DNA of 64,000 bases from Niastella sp. OAS944 (GTDB taxonomy: Bacteria; Bacteroidota; Bacteroidia; Chitinophagales; Chitinophagaceae). The stretch covers positions 82,337-146,336 of the forward strand of contig JANUBW010000014.1 in assembly GCA_024809215.1 (NCBI GenBank), given 5' to 3'. The notes beneath the pieces were generated by a model. The model was not told the DNA's origin, did no database searches, and saw nothing but the letters and a program-made list of their open reading frames with translations. A program made the translations under genes and the position numbers. How positions within the stretch are numbered: the stretch's first letter is position 1; every line of letters starts with the position of its first letter. Of the stretch, positions 42,531-53,700 are shown one piece after another.

Positions 42531-44197
42531 GGACCTTTCACGAACCGGCCAGGTTTGGCGCCGGTATGTTCGCCATCTTTTAATACCACTACCCCATTTA
42601 CCAGTACATGCACCATGCCTGTTGCAAACTGGTGCGGCTTATCAAAGGTGGCGTGGTCTGCAATAGTGGCAGGGTCAAAAATAACCACATCGGCATAATT
42701 ACCCTTTTTCAGTTCGCCACGGCGGACAATACGTAAGTTTGTTGCCGGCAGTTTGGTGAGTTTGCGAATGGCTTCTGCCAATGAAAGCACATTTTCATCG
42801 CGTACATATTTTCCCAGCAAACGTGCAAAATTGCCATAGGCCCGGGGATGACAGTTGAATTGCAGAAAAACGCCCTCGGGTGTATAGCTACCTTCGTCAC
42901 TGCCAAAGCTCATCCACGGTAACTGCTGTTGCTTTTTAATATTGGCCTCATCCATTAAAAAATATATTGATTCAATACGTGAGCTATCCTGCACCACCAG
43001 GTCGAGCACCGTTTCTTCGGGTTGCCTGTTCCTGATGCGGGCAATATCGGCCAACGATTTACCAGTATATTTTTTAAGACTATCCTGGCGAAAGCCAACC
43101 AGCAAAATACGATCGGGCGAACCGGCAGCTACATAAAAATTCTCCCATGCCGTGGTAGGCGTATTCATATCGCGAATAGTTTGTTGCCTAATGGCGGGGT
43201 CTTGCAGGCGGGTACGCAGTTTTCCAAAACCACCATCCTGTAACGCGGGTGGCAAACAAGCCGTTAGTCCGGTACCACCGGCAACGTAATTGTACATATC
43301 GGCGGTAATATCCAACCCATCGGCGCGCGCCTTTTCTATGCGGCTAATGACACTGTCTATTTTATTCCAGTTGCTTTTACCGGCTGCTTTCAGGTGATAT
43401 ATTTCAGCGTGAATATTAGCCTGTTTGGCAATGGTGACCAGTTCTTCCAACGCCTCATATAATTGCGTGCCTTCGCTGCGCATATGCGAAATATACGAAC
43501 CGCCATAGCGCGATGCTTCACTACACAATGCTACCAGCTCATTGGTCTTTGCAAAAAATGCAGGTGGGTATATAAGGGAAGAACCAACACCCAGTGCCCC
43601 CTCCTGCATAGCCTGCGCTACCAGCTGTTTCATACTATCCAATTCGGCAGGCGTAGGCGCCCGGTCAACTTCACCCACCACATAACGGCGAACTGTAGTG
43701 GCGCCTACAAAAGAAGCGATATTGCAGCTTACGCCTTTATGTTGCAGATAGTTGAGGTATTCGCCCAATGTACTCCATTCTACTTTATACTTAACAGCAG
43801 TTTGGTACTGCTCCATTTCCTTCTTCATGGCTGGTGTTAATGGCCCCATACTTTCTCCTTCGCCCATTACCTCCAGGGTTACACCTTGTTTTATATCGCT
43901 CTGCGAGCGGCCATCCTGTACAAGCGATTCGTTGGCCCAGCTTAGCATATTTATAAAACCGGGGGCAACAGCCATTCCTTTGGCATCAATAAACTTTTGC
44001 GCATATGCATTGCTTAAATCACCAACAAAAGCAATGGTATCGGCATTAATGGCCACATCGCCCTTGTAAGGCTTTTTGCCACTGCCATCGAAGATCATTC
44101 CATTGCGAATGATAAGCTCATACTTATTATCGGATGAAAGTTTGCATGAAAGGCACGTTGTAAAACAAACAGCGGATAACCAAAGAAAGTGCTTCAT
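42518..44197 (-). CDS. N-acyl-D-amino-acid deacylase family amidohydrolase, variant metal site
   Basis: A 559-residue lipoprotein (MKHFLWLSAVCFTTCLSC start). I choose 44197 because the 38 upstream in-frame codons are only translated repeat DNA. The fold is the amidohydrolase/D-aminoacylase type: YELIIRNGMIFDGSG, APGFINML near residue 75, GVTLEVMGEG, YISHMRSEG, EIYHLKAAG, FGSDEGSYTPEG, ATNLRIVRRGELKKGNYADVVIFDP. The usual HxH after APGF is replaced by LSW, and the family Cys after GVT is replaced, so two metal-site elements are missing while the later His and the SD motif remain. It is exported, possibly acting on cell-wall or D-amino-acid peptides. Confidence 0.82.
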   Translation of the reverse strand: MKHFLWLSAVCFTTCLSCKLSSDNKYELIIRNGMIFDGSGKKPYKGDVAINADTIAFVGDLSNAYAQKFIDAKGMAVAPGFINMLSWANESLVQDGRSQSDIKQGVTLEVMGEGESMGPLTPAMKKEMEQYQTAVKYKVEWSTLGEYLNYLQHKGVSCNIASFVGATTVRRYVVGEVDRAPTPAELDSMKQLVAQAMQEGALGVGSSLIYPPAFFAKTNELVALCSEASRYGGSYISHMRSEGTQLYEALEELVTIAKQANIHAEIYHLKAAGKSNWNKIDSVISRIEKARADGLDITADMYNYVAGGTGLTACLPPALQDGGFGKLRTRLQDPAIRQQTIRDMNTPTTAWENFYVAAGSPDRILLVGFRQDSLKKYTGKSLADIARIRNRQPEETVLDLVVQDSSRIESIYFLMDEANIKKQQQLPWMSFGSDEGSYTPEGVFLQFNCHPRAYGNFARLLGKYVRDENVLSLAEAIRKLTKLPATNLRIVRRGELKKGNYADVVIFDPATIADHATFDKPHQFATGMVHVLVNGVVVLKDGEHTGAKPGRFVKGPGYR

Positions 44198-44223
44198 ATT
44201 GGAAAATGTTACAGATTTTAAAC

Positions 44224-44314
44224 TGTTACAGGTTACAAGTTGCAGGTTGCAGGGAATACAACTGGAAACAAACGCTTTCAGAGTACAAGCCCTGCAACCT
44301 GAAACCTGCAACTG
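44224..44314. repeat. Inverted heptamer arms (GTTACAG family)
   Basis: Left arm 44224-44251 (GTTACAG, GTTACAA, GTTGCAG, GTTGCAG) and right arm 44292-44312 (CTGCAAC, CTGAAAC, CTGCAAC) are reverse complements around ~40 bp, between the PLP enzyme and amidohydrolase genes. Confidence 0.85.
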
Positions 44315-44329
44315 GAATTTTATTTTGAA

Positions 44330-45562
44330 TTATAGCCCTTTTAAAGACTGTTCCAGATCAACAAGTATATCCTGCACATTCTCCATGCCAATACTCATGC
44401 GTATAAGGCCGTCAGTAATACCATATTTTTCCCGTTGCTCCTTTGGCACCCCATAATGCGTCATAGATGCCGGGTGACACAACAAGGTATCGCAGGTACC
44501 TAACGACACTGTACGGGTGCATAGTTGCAAGCGGTCCATCATTTGAATACCGGCCTGCAAACCGCCTTTCAGTTCAATGCTCATGATAGCGCCGGGATGC
44601 CGCATTTGTTTTGAAGTAAGCTGGTGATCTGCATGCGATGGTAAACCGGTATAGTTTACTTTGGCAACAGCACTATGCCCTTGGAGGTAATTGGCAACTT
44701 CTGTAGCATTATTACAATGCCTTTCCATACGAACCTCTAATGTGCGCATACCGTTGATAAGCAAAAAGGCATCGAAGGGATTGCTGTTACCACCCAACAG
44801 TTGAATTGTTTTTTCGGCCCTGCTGGTCATGAATTCAAGATCGCGGCCAATAAGTACACCACCGATCGCTGTACCATGACCGTTCAGGAACTTGGTAGTA
44901 GAATGAATAATAAAATCAACACCAAACCTGAATGGTTGCTGCAGGTAAGGTGTTGCAAATGTATTGTCGCAGGCTACCAGCTTGCCGTATTTGCGGGCCA
45001 GTTTGGTAAGCGCTTCTATATCTACGCACTGTAATGTGGGGTTGGCAGGTGTTTCGAGGTACACCATCTTAATATTGGGATTCGCCTTTAAAGCTTCTTC
45101 GGCTTTGCTTAAATCGCGCAAGTCAACAATTACGGCTTCAATACCCAGGCCCGGTAATATCTTATCCATCATTTCCTGCGAACCGCCGTACAACGAATAA
45201 TGCGACAATATTTGATCGCCTGCTTTCAGGTTTGAAATAAACAACGTTGAAATAGCCGCCATGCCCGATGCATGTAACAATGCTTTTGCCACCAATGGCT
45301 TGCCGGCAGCATCGGTAACGCCAAAACACTCCATGGCCGCTATCTTTTTTTCGGCCTCAGTAAATGTAGGATTGCCCCAACGGCTGTAAATGTATCCTTC
45401 TTCCTGTTTGCTAAAACGGCGCATGCCCTGTTCAGCATTATCATATACAAAAGTTGAAGAAGCGTAAATGGGCGTAAGGTGCGCGTATTTGGGATCTTGT
45501 TCATGACCGGCATGAATGGCCAGTGAGGTAAAGCCTGTGAACGGGAATTCTTTCTTTGCCAT
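44330..45562 (-). CDS. Cys/Met metabolism PLP-dependent enzyme (cystathionine synthase/lyase family)
   Basis: A 410-residue enzyme from the Met at 45562 (MAKKEFPFTGFTSLAIHAGH); 39 upstream in-frame codons are repeat-derived and not conserved. Family motifs are PIYASSTFVY, the PLP lysine in HSTTKFLNGHGTAIGG, DNTFATPYLQQP and GTCDTLLCHPASMTH. Such enzymes make or break C-S bonds in cystathionine, O-acylhomoserine or methionine. Motifs do not settle between cystathionine gamma-lyase, O-acetylhomoserine sulfhydrylase and methionine gamma-lyase; GTCDTLLCHP is unusual compared with the common SLGGxESL. The upstream gap contains a long hairpin but no SAM riboswitch that I recognise. Confidence 0.9.
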   Translation of the reverse strand: MAKKEFPFTGFTSLAIHAGHEQDPKYAHLTPIYASSTFVYDNAEQGMRRFSKQEEGYIYSRWGNPTFTEAEKKIAAMECFGVTDAAGKPLVAKALLHASGMAAISTLFISNLKAGDQILSHYSLYGGSQEMMDKILPGLGIEAVIVDLRDLSKAEEALKANPNIKMVYLETPANPTLQCVDIEALTKLARKYGKLVACDNTFATPYLQQPFRFGVDFIIHSTTKFLNGHGTAIGGVLIGRDLEFMTSRAEKTIQLLGGNSNPFDAFLLINGMRTLEVRMERHCNNATEVANYLQGHSAVAKVNYTGLPSHADHQLTSKQMRHPGAIMSIELKGGLQAGIQMMDRLQLCTRTVSLGTCDTLLCHPASMTHYGVPKEQREKYGITDGLIRMSIGMENVQDILVDLEQSLKGL

Positions 45563-45591
45563 GGTTAAAAATATTGAATATAGAATGAAAA

Positions 45592-45634
45592 ATGCCGAAT
45601 AATGAAGTACTTTCTTTACTTCATTATCCGGCAT
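45592..45634. other. Long imperfect hairpin upstream of the PLP enzyme gene
   Basis: ATGCCGAATAATGAAGTA (45592-45609) pairs, with two mismatches, with TTACTTCATTATCCGGCAT (45616-45634). It lies 30-72 bp before the start codon on the minus strand and so would be in the leader, or it may be part of a repeat element. Confidence 0.5.
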
Positions 45635-45711
45635 GGAAGAATATTTAGTAATTGCTATTGCACCCGCAAAATCACGCACCCGCCAACAGTAGCGAGCCCC
45701 GAAATTGAAGC

Positions 45712-45743
45712 ATTATCACATTAGCATATTATCACATTATCAC
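45712..45743. repeat. Octamer repeat, ATTATCAC family
   Basis: Four 8-nt units, ATTATCAC, ATTAGCAT, ATTATCAC and ATTATCAC, directly after the fabH stop (minus strand). The DNA next to it at 45681-45708 (CGCCAACA, GCGAGC, CGAAATT) resembles a block at 55087-55113. Confidence 0.75.
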
Positions 45744-45751
45744 ATTACTCT

Positions 45752-46741
45752 TTAGTATCCCCACTTTAACAGGGTAGCGCCCCAGGTAAAGCCACCGCCA
45801 AAAGCCGCAAGTACAATGTTGTCGCCTTTTTTCAGTTTGGTTTCCCAATCCCACAAACACAGGGGAAGCGTACCTGCGGTAGTATTACCATAACGCATAA
45901 TGTTCAGCATTACTTTATCGTGGGTAAGGCCCATACGATCGGCTGTAGCATCGATGATGCGTTTATTTGCCTGGTGTGGAACCAGCCAGGCGATATCATC
46001 ACCGGTCAGTTTATTTCTTTCCAACAGTTCGGCGCTTACGTCGGCCATGCCTTTTACCGCAGCTTTGAACACGGGCTGGCCTTCCTGGTATATGAAGTGC
46101 TCTTTATTGGCAACAGTTTCAGCTGATGCGGGGCGTAATGAACCGCCCGCTTTCATATGCAGGTGCTGGCATCCGCTGCCATCGCTTTTTAAGATGCTAT
46201 CGAGTACGCCATAACCTTCGGTATTGGCTTCAAGCAATACAGCTGCACCGCCATCGCCAAAGATGATACAGGTGGTACGATCGCTATAGTCAACAATAGC
46301 GCTCATTTTATCGCCACCGGCAACGATCACCTTTTTATAGCGGCCGCTTTCGATAAGGGAAGCGCCAACGGTAAGTGCGTACAGGAAACCACTGCAGGCT
46401 GCCAGCATATCAAAGCCAAATGCATTTTTAAGGCCGGCTTTGTGGCATACCAGGTTAGCGGTAGAGGGGAACATCATATCGGGGGTAACGGTTCCAACTA
46501 CCAGAGCGTCAATCTCTTCGGGAGCAACGCCTCTTTTCTTTAATATTTCCAGAACGGCTGGGGTAATTAGGTCTGAAGTACCTTTCTCACCTTTCAAAAT
46601 CCTTCTTTCTTCAATACCGGTACGGCTCCTGATCCATTCGTCGTTGGTATCTACTATTTTCTCGAGGTCTGCATTTGTCAGCTTGTCTTCAGGAACAAAG
46701 CCGCCAACAGCTGTGATGGCAGCAGTAATTTTTTGCATCAT
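45752..46741 (-). CDS. fabH: 3-oxoacyl-ACP synthase III
   Basis: A 329-residue condensing enzyme that joins acetyl-CoA (or branched primers) with malonyl-ACP to start fatty acid synthesis. The catalytic triad is visible: Cys in [11 protein letters not shown], His in [11 protein letters not shown] and Asn in RYGNTTAGT. The start is taken at 46741, five codons after the first in-frame Met, because the family begins with [14 protein letters not shown] sigma-70-like TATAAT sits about 10 bp upstream, though Bacteroidota promoters differ. The product works with fabD at 39362. Confidence 0.95.
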   Translation of the reverse strand: MMQKITAAITAVGGFVPEDKLTNADLEKIVDTNDEWIRSRTGIEERRILKGEKGTSDLITPAVLEILKKRGVAPEEIDALVVGTVTPDMMFPSTANLVCHKAGLKNAFGFDMLAACSGFLYALTVGASLIESGRYKKVIVAGGDKMSAIVDYSDRTTCIIFGDGGAAVLLEANTEGYGVLDSILKSDGSGCQHLHMKAGGSLRPASAETVANKEHFIYQEGQPVFKAAVKGMADVSAELLERNKLTGDDIAWLVPHQANKRIIDATADRMGLTHDKVMLNIMRYGNTTAGTLPLCLWDWETKLKKGDNIVLAAFGGGFTWGATLLKWGY

Positions 46742-46826
46742 GCTACTATTATACAAGTTTGATATTGAATCATTTTTGAGTTCAAAGTCATTACTAAAAG
46801 AGCAAATAAGCTGGCAAAGATAAGGA

Positions 46827-47004
46827 GTTACCGGTTACTGCGCTTTCGCGAAGCTTCAGCGAAGCAAAGCCGGGTACCAGTCGCCTGTTTCCCGTTGCCA
46901 ACCTCGCGAAAACCAGTTACAGGTTACAGGTTTCAAGTTTCAGGTTGCCGTACTGACGTGCATTCTGTATTTGCTTTCAGCTTTCGGCTTATAGCTTTAA
47001 GCTG
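46827..47004. repeat. Composite heptamer repeats between fabH and ruvA
   Basis: Three families in one gap: GTTACCG, GTTACTG (46827-46840); GTTACAG, GTTACAG, GTTTCAA, GTTTCAG, GTTGCCG (46916-46950); and CTTTCAG, CTTTCGG, CTTATAG, CTTTAAG (46974-47001) followed by CTGTATTTT. The last matches the tract before guaA. A GCTTTCGCG/CGAAGCAAAGC dyad lies at about 46842-46870. No gene is visible in 46742-47139. Confidence 0.8.
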
Positions 47005-47127
47005 TATTTTGTATTCCTATAACGCTCTCATTAAGTAATTGTTATATACCCACCTGTTGGCGGCGGAACAACTTCAACCTTTTAATCACATTCCATAATC
47101 TTCAATTAGAAAGCAGAAACCTTTCAT

Positions 47128-47135
47128 TATTTTCG
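47128..47135 (+). promoter_or_regulatory. -7 promoter box of ruvA
   Basis: TATTTTCG matches TAnnTTTG with one change and ends 4 nt before the ruvA ATG. Confidence 0.45.
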
Positions 47136-47139
47136 CCTT

Positions 47140-47724
47140 ATGATCGCATTCGTACGGGGACAATTCGTATTGAAGACACCAGCTGTTGTACATATTGAAG
47201 CTAACGGCGTGGGATACGAGCTCCAAATTAGTCTGCATACCTATTCATTCATTCAGGGGCTCGACAAAGGGCTGCTATATACGCATTTGCACATAAAGGA
47301 AGATGCCCATACGTTGTATGGCTTCTATGAAGTGGCTGAAAAAGAGCTGTTTTTACAACTGATAAGCATATCGGGGGTAGGTGCAGCTACTGCACGTATG
47401 ATGCTGTCTAGTTTGAAGCCCGATGAGTTATCGCGGGCCATCGTACAGGGGAATACGAAGCAGTTGGAATCAATTAAGGGGATAGGAAAAAAATCGGCCG
47501 AAAGGATCATCCTGGAACTGAAGGATAAACTCAGCAAAGGCAAGCCAGGCCTGAATATTTCGCCCCTGATAAACAATACATTGGAGCAGGATGCGTTAAA
47601 TGCCTTAATTGCACTGGGAATAGCCCGCTCAGCTGCAGAACAGGCTATTCAACGCGTAATAAAAGCGGAACCTTCTCTTAGTGCAGTTGAAGAAATTATT
47701 AAGAAAGCTTTAAAAACCATTTAA
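47140..47724 (+). CDS. ruvA: Holliday junction branch migration protein RuvA
   Basis: A 194-residue DNA-junction-binding protein. It has the OB domain at the N-terminus (MIAFVRGQFV, VHIEANGVGYEL), helix-hairpin-helix motifs in ISGVGAATARMML and IKGIGKKSAERIILELK, and a C-terminal RuvB-contacting domain (ALIALGIARSAAEQAI ... AVEEIIKKALKTI). RuvA tetramers hold the Holliday junction while RuvB moves it. ruvB and ruvC are not in the window. sprA follows 44 bp downstream on the same strand, an arrangement that could allow read-through. Confidence 0.96.
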   Translation: MIAFVRGQFVLKTPAVVHIEANGVGYELQISLHTYSFIQGLDKGLLYTHLHIKEDAHTLYGFYEVAEKELFLQLISISGVGAATARMMLSSLKPDELSRAIVQGNTKQLESIKGIGKKSAERIILELKDKLSKGKPGLNISPLINNTLEQDALNALIALGIARSAAEQAIQRVIKAEPSLSAVEEIIKKALKTI

Positions 47725-47768
47725 GCCTATCGGATCGGAACTCTACCTAACTAATTCTCGAGAGAAGA

Positions 47769-50700
47769 TTGTTACGCGCACCTTACAGAAACCGAATAAC
47801 ACCCATTGTGTTCGTAGTAGCTGCATGCGTAGGTATGTGTTCTACCGTAAAAGCTCAGGCTCCCAGGCAGGATTCTACCCAACAGCACGGCTCTGACACT
47901 TTGAAGTATCCCCTGCACGACAGACGGGGCGATAAATTTACCTTTCCTCAACGAAATTCACTGGGACTTAAAGACCCGGCCAACATTCGTGACTCCATTG
48001 TTTACGATCCCACAACAAGACAGTACTTCATCATTGAAAAAATAGGTAATACTTACTATCGTAAGCCTACCTATCTCACCTTTGATGAGTTCATGGCTAT
48101 TATGGCCCGTAGGCAGGAAGAAGACTACTTTAAGAAAAGGGCAAATATCCTTAGTGGACTGAACCGCAAAATGCTGCGGCCCAAGATGTCCATGAGCGAT
48201 AATTTGTTCAACCGCATTTTTGGGAATGGTAAAATTGAGATCAAACCCCAGGGGGAAGTAAACATCATTGCCGGCTACCAGGGTCAGAATATCAAAAACC
48301 CCGCACTACCCGAAAGGGCCCGACGCAATGGTGGTTTTGATTTCGACATGAATGCCAACCTGAGCGTGATTGGCAACATTGGCGATAAGCTAAAACTACC
48401 CATCAGCTATAACACCCTGGCCAACTTCGATTTCGATAACCAGCTCAAGCTCGATTATACCGGTAACGATGATGAGATCATCAAAAAAATTGAGGCGGGG
48501 AACATCTCCTTCTCATCAAAAGGTACGCTCATTCCCGGCGCCCAAAATATATTCGGTATAAAGACCCAGCTGCAGTTCGGCAAGCTCTATATCACCGGCG
48601 TACTTGCCAACCAGCGTTCGCAACGACAGTCGCTTGGTTTGCAGGGCGGTTCGGCCAATACCTATTTCGAGTTCAAGGCCAACGACTATGAGGAGAACCG
48701 GCACTTCCTGTTAGCACAGTATTTCAAGAATAACTTCAATAAGGCCATGTCGAAACTGCCGGTGGTTTCGTCACAGGTGCAGATCTTGCGCATGGAAGTA
48801 TGGGTTACTAACCGTAATGGTTCCACAACCGAAACAAGGGACGTGGTAGGTTTGATGGACCTCGGCGAGCCAAGTCCATATTACCAACGCCCCAACCCGG
48901 GCAACCCCAATGGCCTGCCAAATAATGACGCCAACGACCTGTACCGCCGTATCGTTAACGACCCCAGCAGCCGCAGCCCTTCTGCCATCACCAGCAAGTT
49001 ATCGTCGTTAAATTTGCGCCCGGTGCAGGATTTTGAAAAAACATTTGCCCGTAAGCTCAACCCCAGCGATTACTACTTCAACCCGCAGGTTGGTTTCATA
49101 TCTATCAACCAACCGCTGCAACCCGATGAGGTGTTGGCGGTAGCCTATCAATACACGTATAACGGAAGACAATACCAGGTGGGTGAGTTTTCGCAGGATG
49201 TACCACCCGATACTACCAATAGGACTGCGGGAACGCAAAAAGTACTGTTCCTGAAATTATTGAAAGCGACTTCGCAACGTACCAACCTGCCTTTGTGGGG
49301 CCTGATGATGAAGAACGTGTACACGCTCAAAACAAAAGATGGCAGCTACTTATCGGGAGTACAACCGGCAGATTTTAAGTTGAACGTATTGTACGAAGAA
49401 CCCAGCTTAGGCCAGAAACGCTTTTTACCAGAAGGCAATCAACCGGGTGTTCCTTTAATCTCTCTGTTAAACCTCGACCGGTTAAATGCACGAAACGATC
49501 CTTTGCCCGATGGGGTGTTTGACTATATTGAAGGCTTTACCATACAATCGCAGCAGGCACGTATCATTTTCCCTTACCTTGAACCGTTCGGGCGCGACCT
49601 GGACTCTGTTGCCTTTTCAACCAGTACGCCAGATATTAAGCAGAAGTACATCTACTACCCGCTTTACGATACCATTAAAGAAATCGCAAAAACCTACGCC
49701 AACCTCGACAGGTATATCATCAGCGGTTATGCAAAAGGCCAAAGCACATCTGAAATATCACTGGGCGCCTTTAACGTACCCCAGGGTTCAGTAAGCGTAA
49801 CGGCAGGTGGCCAGGTACTTGTAGAGAACCAGGATTATGTGGTGGATTACAATCTGGGTACCGTTAAGATCATTAACCAGGCCATATTGAATGCCGGCCT
49901 GCCTGTAAATGTGCAGTTTGAGAATAATGCCGGCTATGGCATGCAGCAGCGAAACTTTATGGGACTGCGGCTCGACTATATGGCCAAACAAACGGCCCGC
50001 GAACAATTGTCGATAGGCGCCTCACTGGTACGGCTGGGCGAACGCCCCTTCTTTACCAAAACGAGTTACAACGAAGATCCTATTCGCAATACCATGTACG
50101 GCGTCGACTTTAACTATATGACCCAGGCGCCCCGCATTACAAGCTGGTTAGATAAACTTCCCTTTTACCATACTACCGAAATGAGTACCATTACGGCATA
50201 TGGCGAAGCGGCTTATCTAAAACCAGGCCACCCGCCACAAATAGGTAAGGGTAGCAACAGCCAGGTGTTCATCGATGATTTTGAAGGTGCACGTAATGCC
50301 ATTGACCTGCGCTTTCCACTGGTAAGCTGGGGGCTGGCATCAACGCCTGTTAGCAGTACTAATTTGTTTCCCGAAGCTTCCATGCGCGATACCGTAAACT
50401 ATGGTTACAACCGCGCCAAGCTGGCCTGGTATAACATTGAGCCTGTATTGCAGGATAAATCGAGTGCCGATAACCCAATAAGAGGTTTACCCATTGACCC
50501 CCGCACCCGTTCGGTAAACGTTAAAGATATCTTCAAGAACAAAACGCCCGATTTGGGTCAGGGTAGCCTGGTAACTTTTGACATGGCCTACTACCCTACC
50601 GAAAGAGGTCCTTACAACTACGATGCACAACCAGGTAGCATTGACGCCAACGGCCGGTTACTGAACCCGCAAAAACGCTGGGGTGGTATTATGCGCGGTA

Positions 50701-53700
50701 TTGACCAGGTTGATTTTGAAACAGGCAACGTAGAATTTATTGAGTTCTGGATGCAGGACCCATATATATTGAACCCCGGTAGCTCGGGTGGTCAATTATA
50801 CTTTAACCTGGGTAACGTTTCAGAAGACGTACTGAAAGATGGCAAACGCTTTTTTGAGAACGGTATCAGTGGTGCAGTGACAACTGCACTTGAAGATACC
50901 GCTACCCGCTGGGGAAAGGTGCCTGCCAACCCCATTCAGGTTACCCAGGCATTTAGTAACGACCCCGCCGACCGGCCTTTACAGGATGCTGGTTTTGATG
51001 GTTTAACAAATGAAGCCGAGCAAATAAAATTCCAGGCTTATCTAAACCAGCTGCAAGCTGTAGCTCCCGGCGCATATCAACGGGCCCTTGCCGATCCATC
51101 GAGCGACGACTACATCAACTACCGTAATGCGCAGTTCGGCGCAACCGACGGTATTCTTGCCCGTTACAAGAACATCAACAACCCGCAGGGCAACTCACCC
51201 GTTGCCAGCAGCGGCGATAAATTTGTAAGCGCCTTTACATTGTATCCCGACCAGGAAGAATTTAACCGTGATAATACATTGAACGAGCTGGAAGAGTATT
51301 TCGAATACAAGGTAGAGCTGAGGAAAAGCAACTTTCAGGTGGGCACCAACTACATTACTGATAGTGTTCAGGTTCAGGGCACAAACGAAACCTGGTACCT
51401 GTTCCGCATTCCCATCAGGGAGTATAACGGAAAAGTTGGTAATATTCCCGACTTTAAGAGTATCCGGTTCATTCGTATGTACCTTACCGGTTTCGAAGAT
51501 TCGGTAGTGTTGCGTTTTGCAAAACTGGAACTGGTACGTAACCAATGGCGCCAGTTCAACTACCTGCTCGATACTACCAATCAATACGTTCCCATTCCTG
51601 CCAGCACGCCAACAACAGTGAAACAACTGGCTGTGAATGTGGAAGAGAATTCATCGCGTTACCCCGTTCCTTACAAAACGCCGCCAGGTGTAATTCGTCA
51701 GCAACAGTTAAGCAACAACAACGTGAACCTGTTGCAGAACGAGCAATCTCTGAGCATGCAGGTTTGTAACCTGGCACAGAACGACGCAAGAGGTGTATTC
51801 AAAACCCTGAACCTCGATCTGCGTCAATACAAACAAATGCAGATGTATGTACACGCCGAGTCGGTGAAAAGCACCGGCGATGTAAGGAATGGCGAATTAT
51901 ATGCTGTTGTTCGTTTGGGTAACGACCTTATCAGCAACTTCTATGAAATAAAGATCCCGCTGGAAATGACCCCCTGGGGAACAGCTGACGATGATCTTAT
52001 ATGGCCGGCAAACAATAGCCTTGACCTTTCGCTCGACAGACTGACCAAATTAAAAGTGTCGCGCAACACCAATGGCAACACTTATCAATACTACCAGGAA
52101 ACCGATGGCGACGGTAAACAGTTTTCAATACTGGGTAACCCCAACCTTGGCGAAGTACGCACCTTCTTTATTGGGGTGCAAAACGTAAAACGTCCCGATG
52201 CGTGTGCAGAGATCTGGTTCAACGAGCTTCGCTTATCGGGTCTCGATGAACATGGCGCCTGGGCTGCTACCGGTCGCTTAGACATTAAGCTGGCCGACCT
52301 GGGTACCCTGTATCTTTCAGCCAGCGCCCGCAGCGCAGGTTGGGGTACATTAGAGCAACGTGTAAACGAACGCTCACGCGAATCGTTCACCCAGTTAGAC
52401 GTGGCTACTAACCTTGAGCTGGGTAAACTGTTACCTGCTAAAGCCGGTATATCAATTCCAGTATATGCCAGTTATTCAAAAACGGTTACCACACCAGAGT
52501 ACGATCCATACGACCTGGATATAAAACTGAAAGACAAACTTAACGCCGCTTCCGGCGCTGCCAAAGACTCAATACGTAACGATGCTATTGACGTAAAAAC
52601 CATTAAAACGATAAACTTCACCAACGTGAAGAAGAACAATACCAATGGTAAAAAGCAGCAGATATGGAGTATTGAGAACTGGGATGTAAGCTATTCTTAT
52701 TATAAAGAAGAACAGCACAACCCGCTTATTGAAAGCAATGAGGTGGTACGTCACCGTGCCGGCCTGGGTTATAACTATACCAGCACGCCTAAGTTTTGGG
52801 AGCCGGCCAAGAAGATGATCAAAACAAGATCGCCATGGGTAACGGCCGTGAAAGATTTCAACATTAACCCCATGCCTACCCTGCTTGGTTTCAGGGCCGA
52901 TGTAAATCGCCAGTTTGGCACCTACCGCCCACGCAGTGTAGGTACACCTAAAAACCTGATACCGGAAACCTACGACAAGTACTTCACCTTTGATCGTACA
53001 TACAACCTGCGTTGGGACTTTACCCGTTCGCTAAACCTCGACTTCACTGCTTTAAACCGCGCGTGGGTCGATGAAGACAGTGGTCGTTTAGATGAAGCTG
53101 AGAAAAAACGTATGTGGCATAACTTCTGGAAAGGTGGCCGCACCATTCAATACAACCACAAGGCAACAATGTCCTATACGCTGCCCATGAGTAAAATACC
53201 TGCGCTCGACTGGACAACCGTTAGGGCAGGTTATACAGCCACCTTCGACTGGTTAGCAGCTTCGTTAATTGCCAGGGAATTGGGTAACACGCTTTCAAAC
53301 ACGCAGCAAAAGAACGTTACTGCCGAATTTGACTTTACCCGGTTGTACGCAAAATCGCGATTACTACGGGCTTTTGATGAAGATAACCCGCAGGCAGGGC
53401 AAGGTGGAATGCCACCAGTGCCGGGCGCCAAAACCGATTCAACAGGCAAGAAGAAGAAACGCGACAAAAACGCACCGCTTGAATTAAGCGGTCCTGTAAA
53501 ATTCGGTGGCCGTATACTCACCATGTTGAAACGGGTGAACGTGCAATATTCAGAAAATGCCAGCGCTACCATTTATGGTTATACCGATAGCACCCGCATA
53601 CTGGGTATGAACTTTAGATCGATGGCACCGGGTCTTGGCTTTATATTCGGCCGCCAGCCCGATACCAACTTTGTGAACATGATGGCAAGCAAAGGCTGGC

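Noticed and set aside
44198-44311. N-terminal extension of the amidohydrolase
   Set aside because: The extra residues (QLVTCNSLK and similar) are translated heptamer repeats and precede a proper lipoprotein signal starting at 44197.
45563-45660. Possible SAM riboswitch before the Cys/Met PLP enzyme gene
   Set aside because: Only a simple long hairpin is seen; no SAM-type core motifs were recognised.
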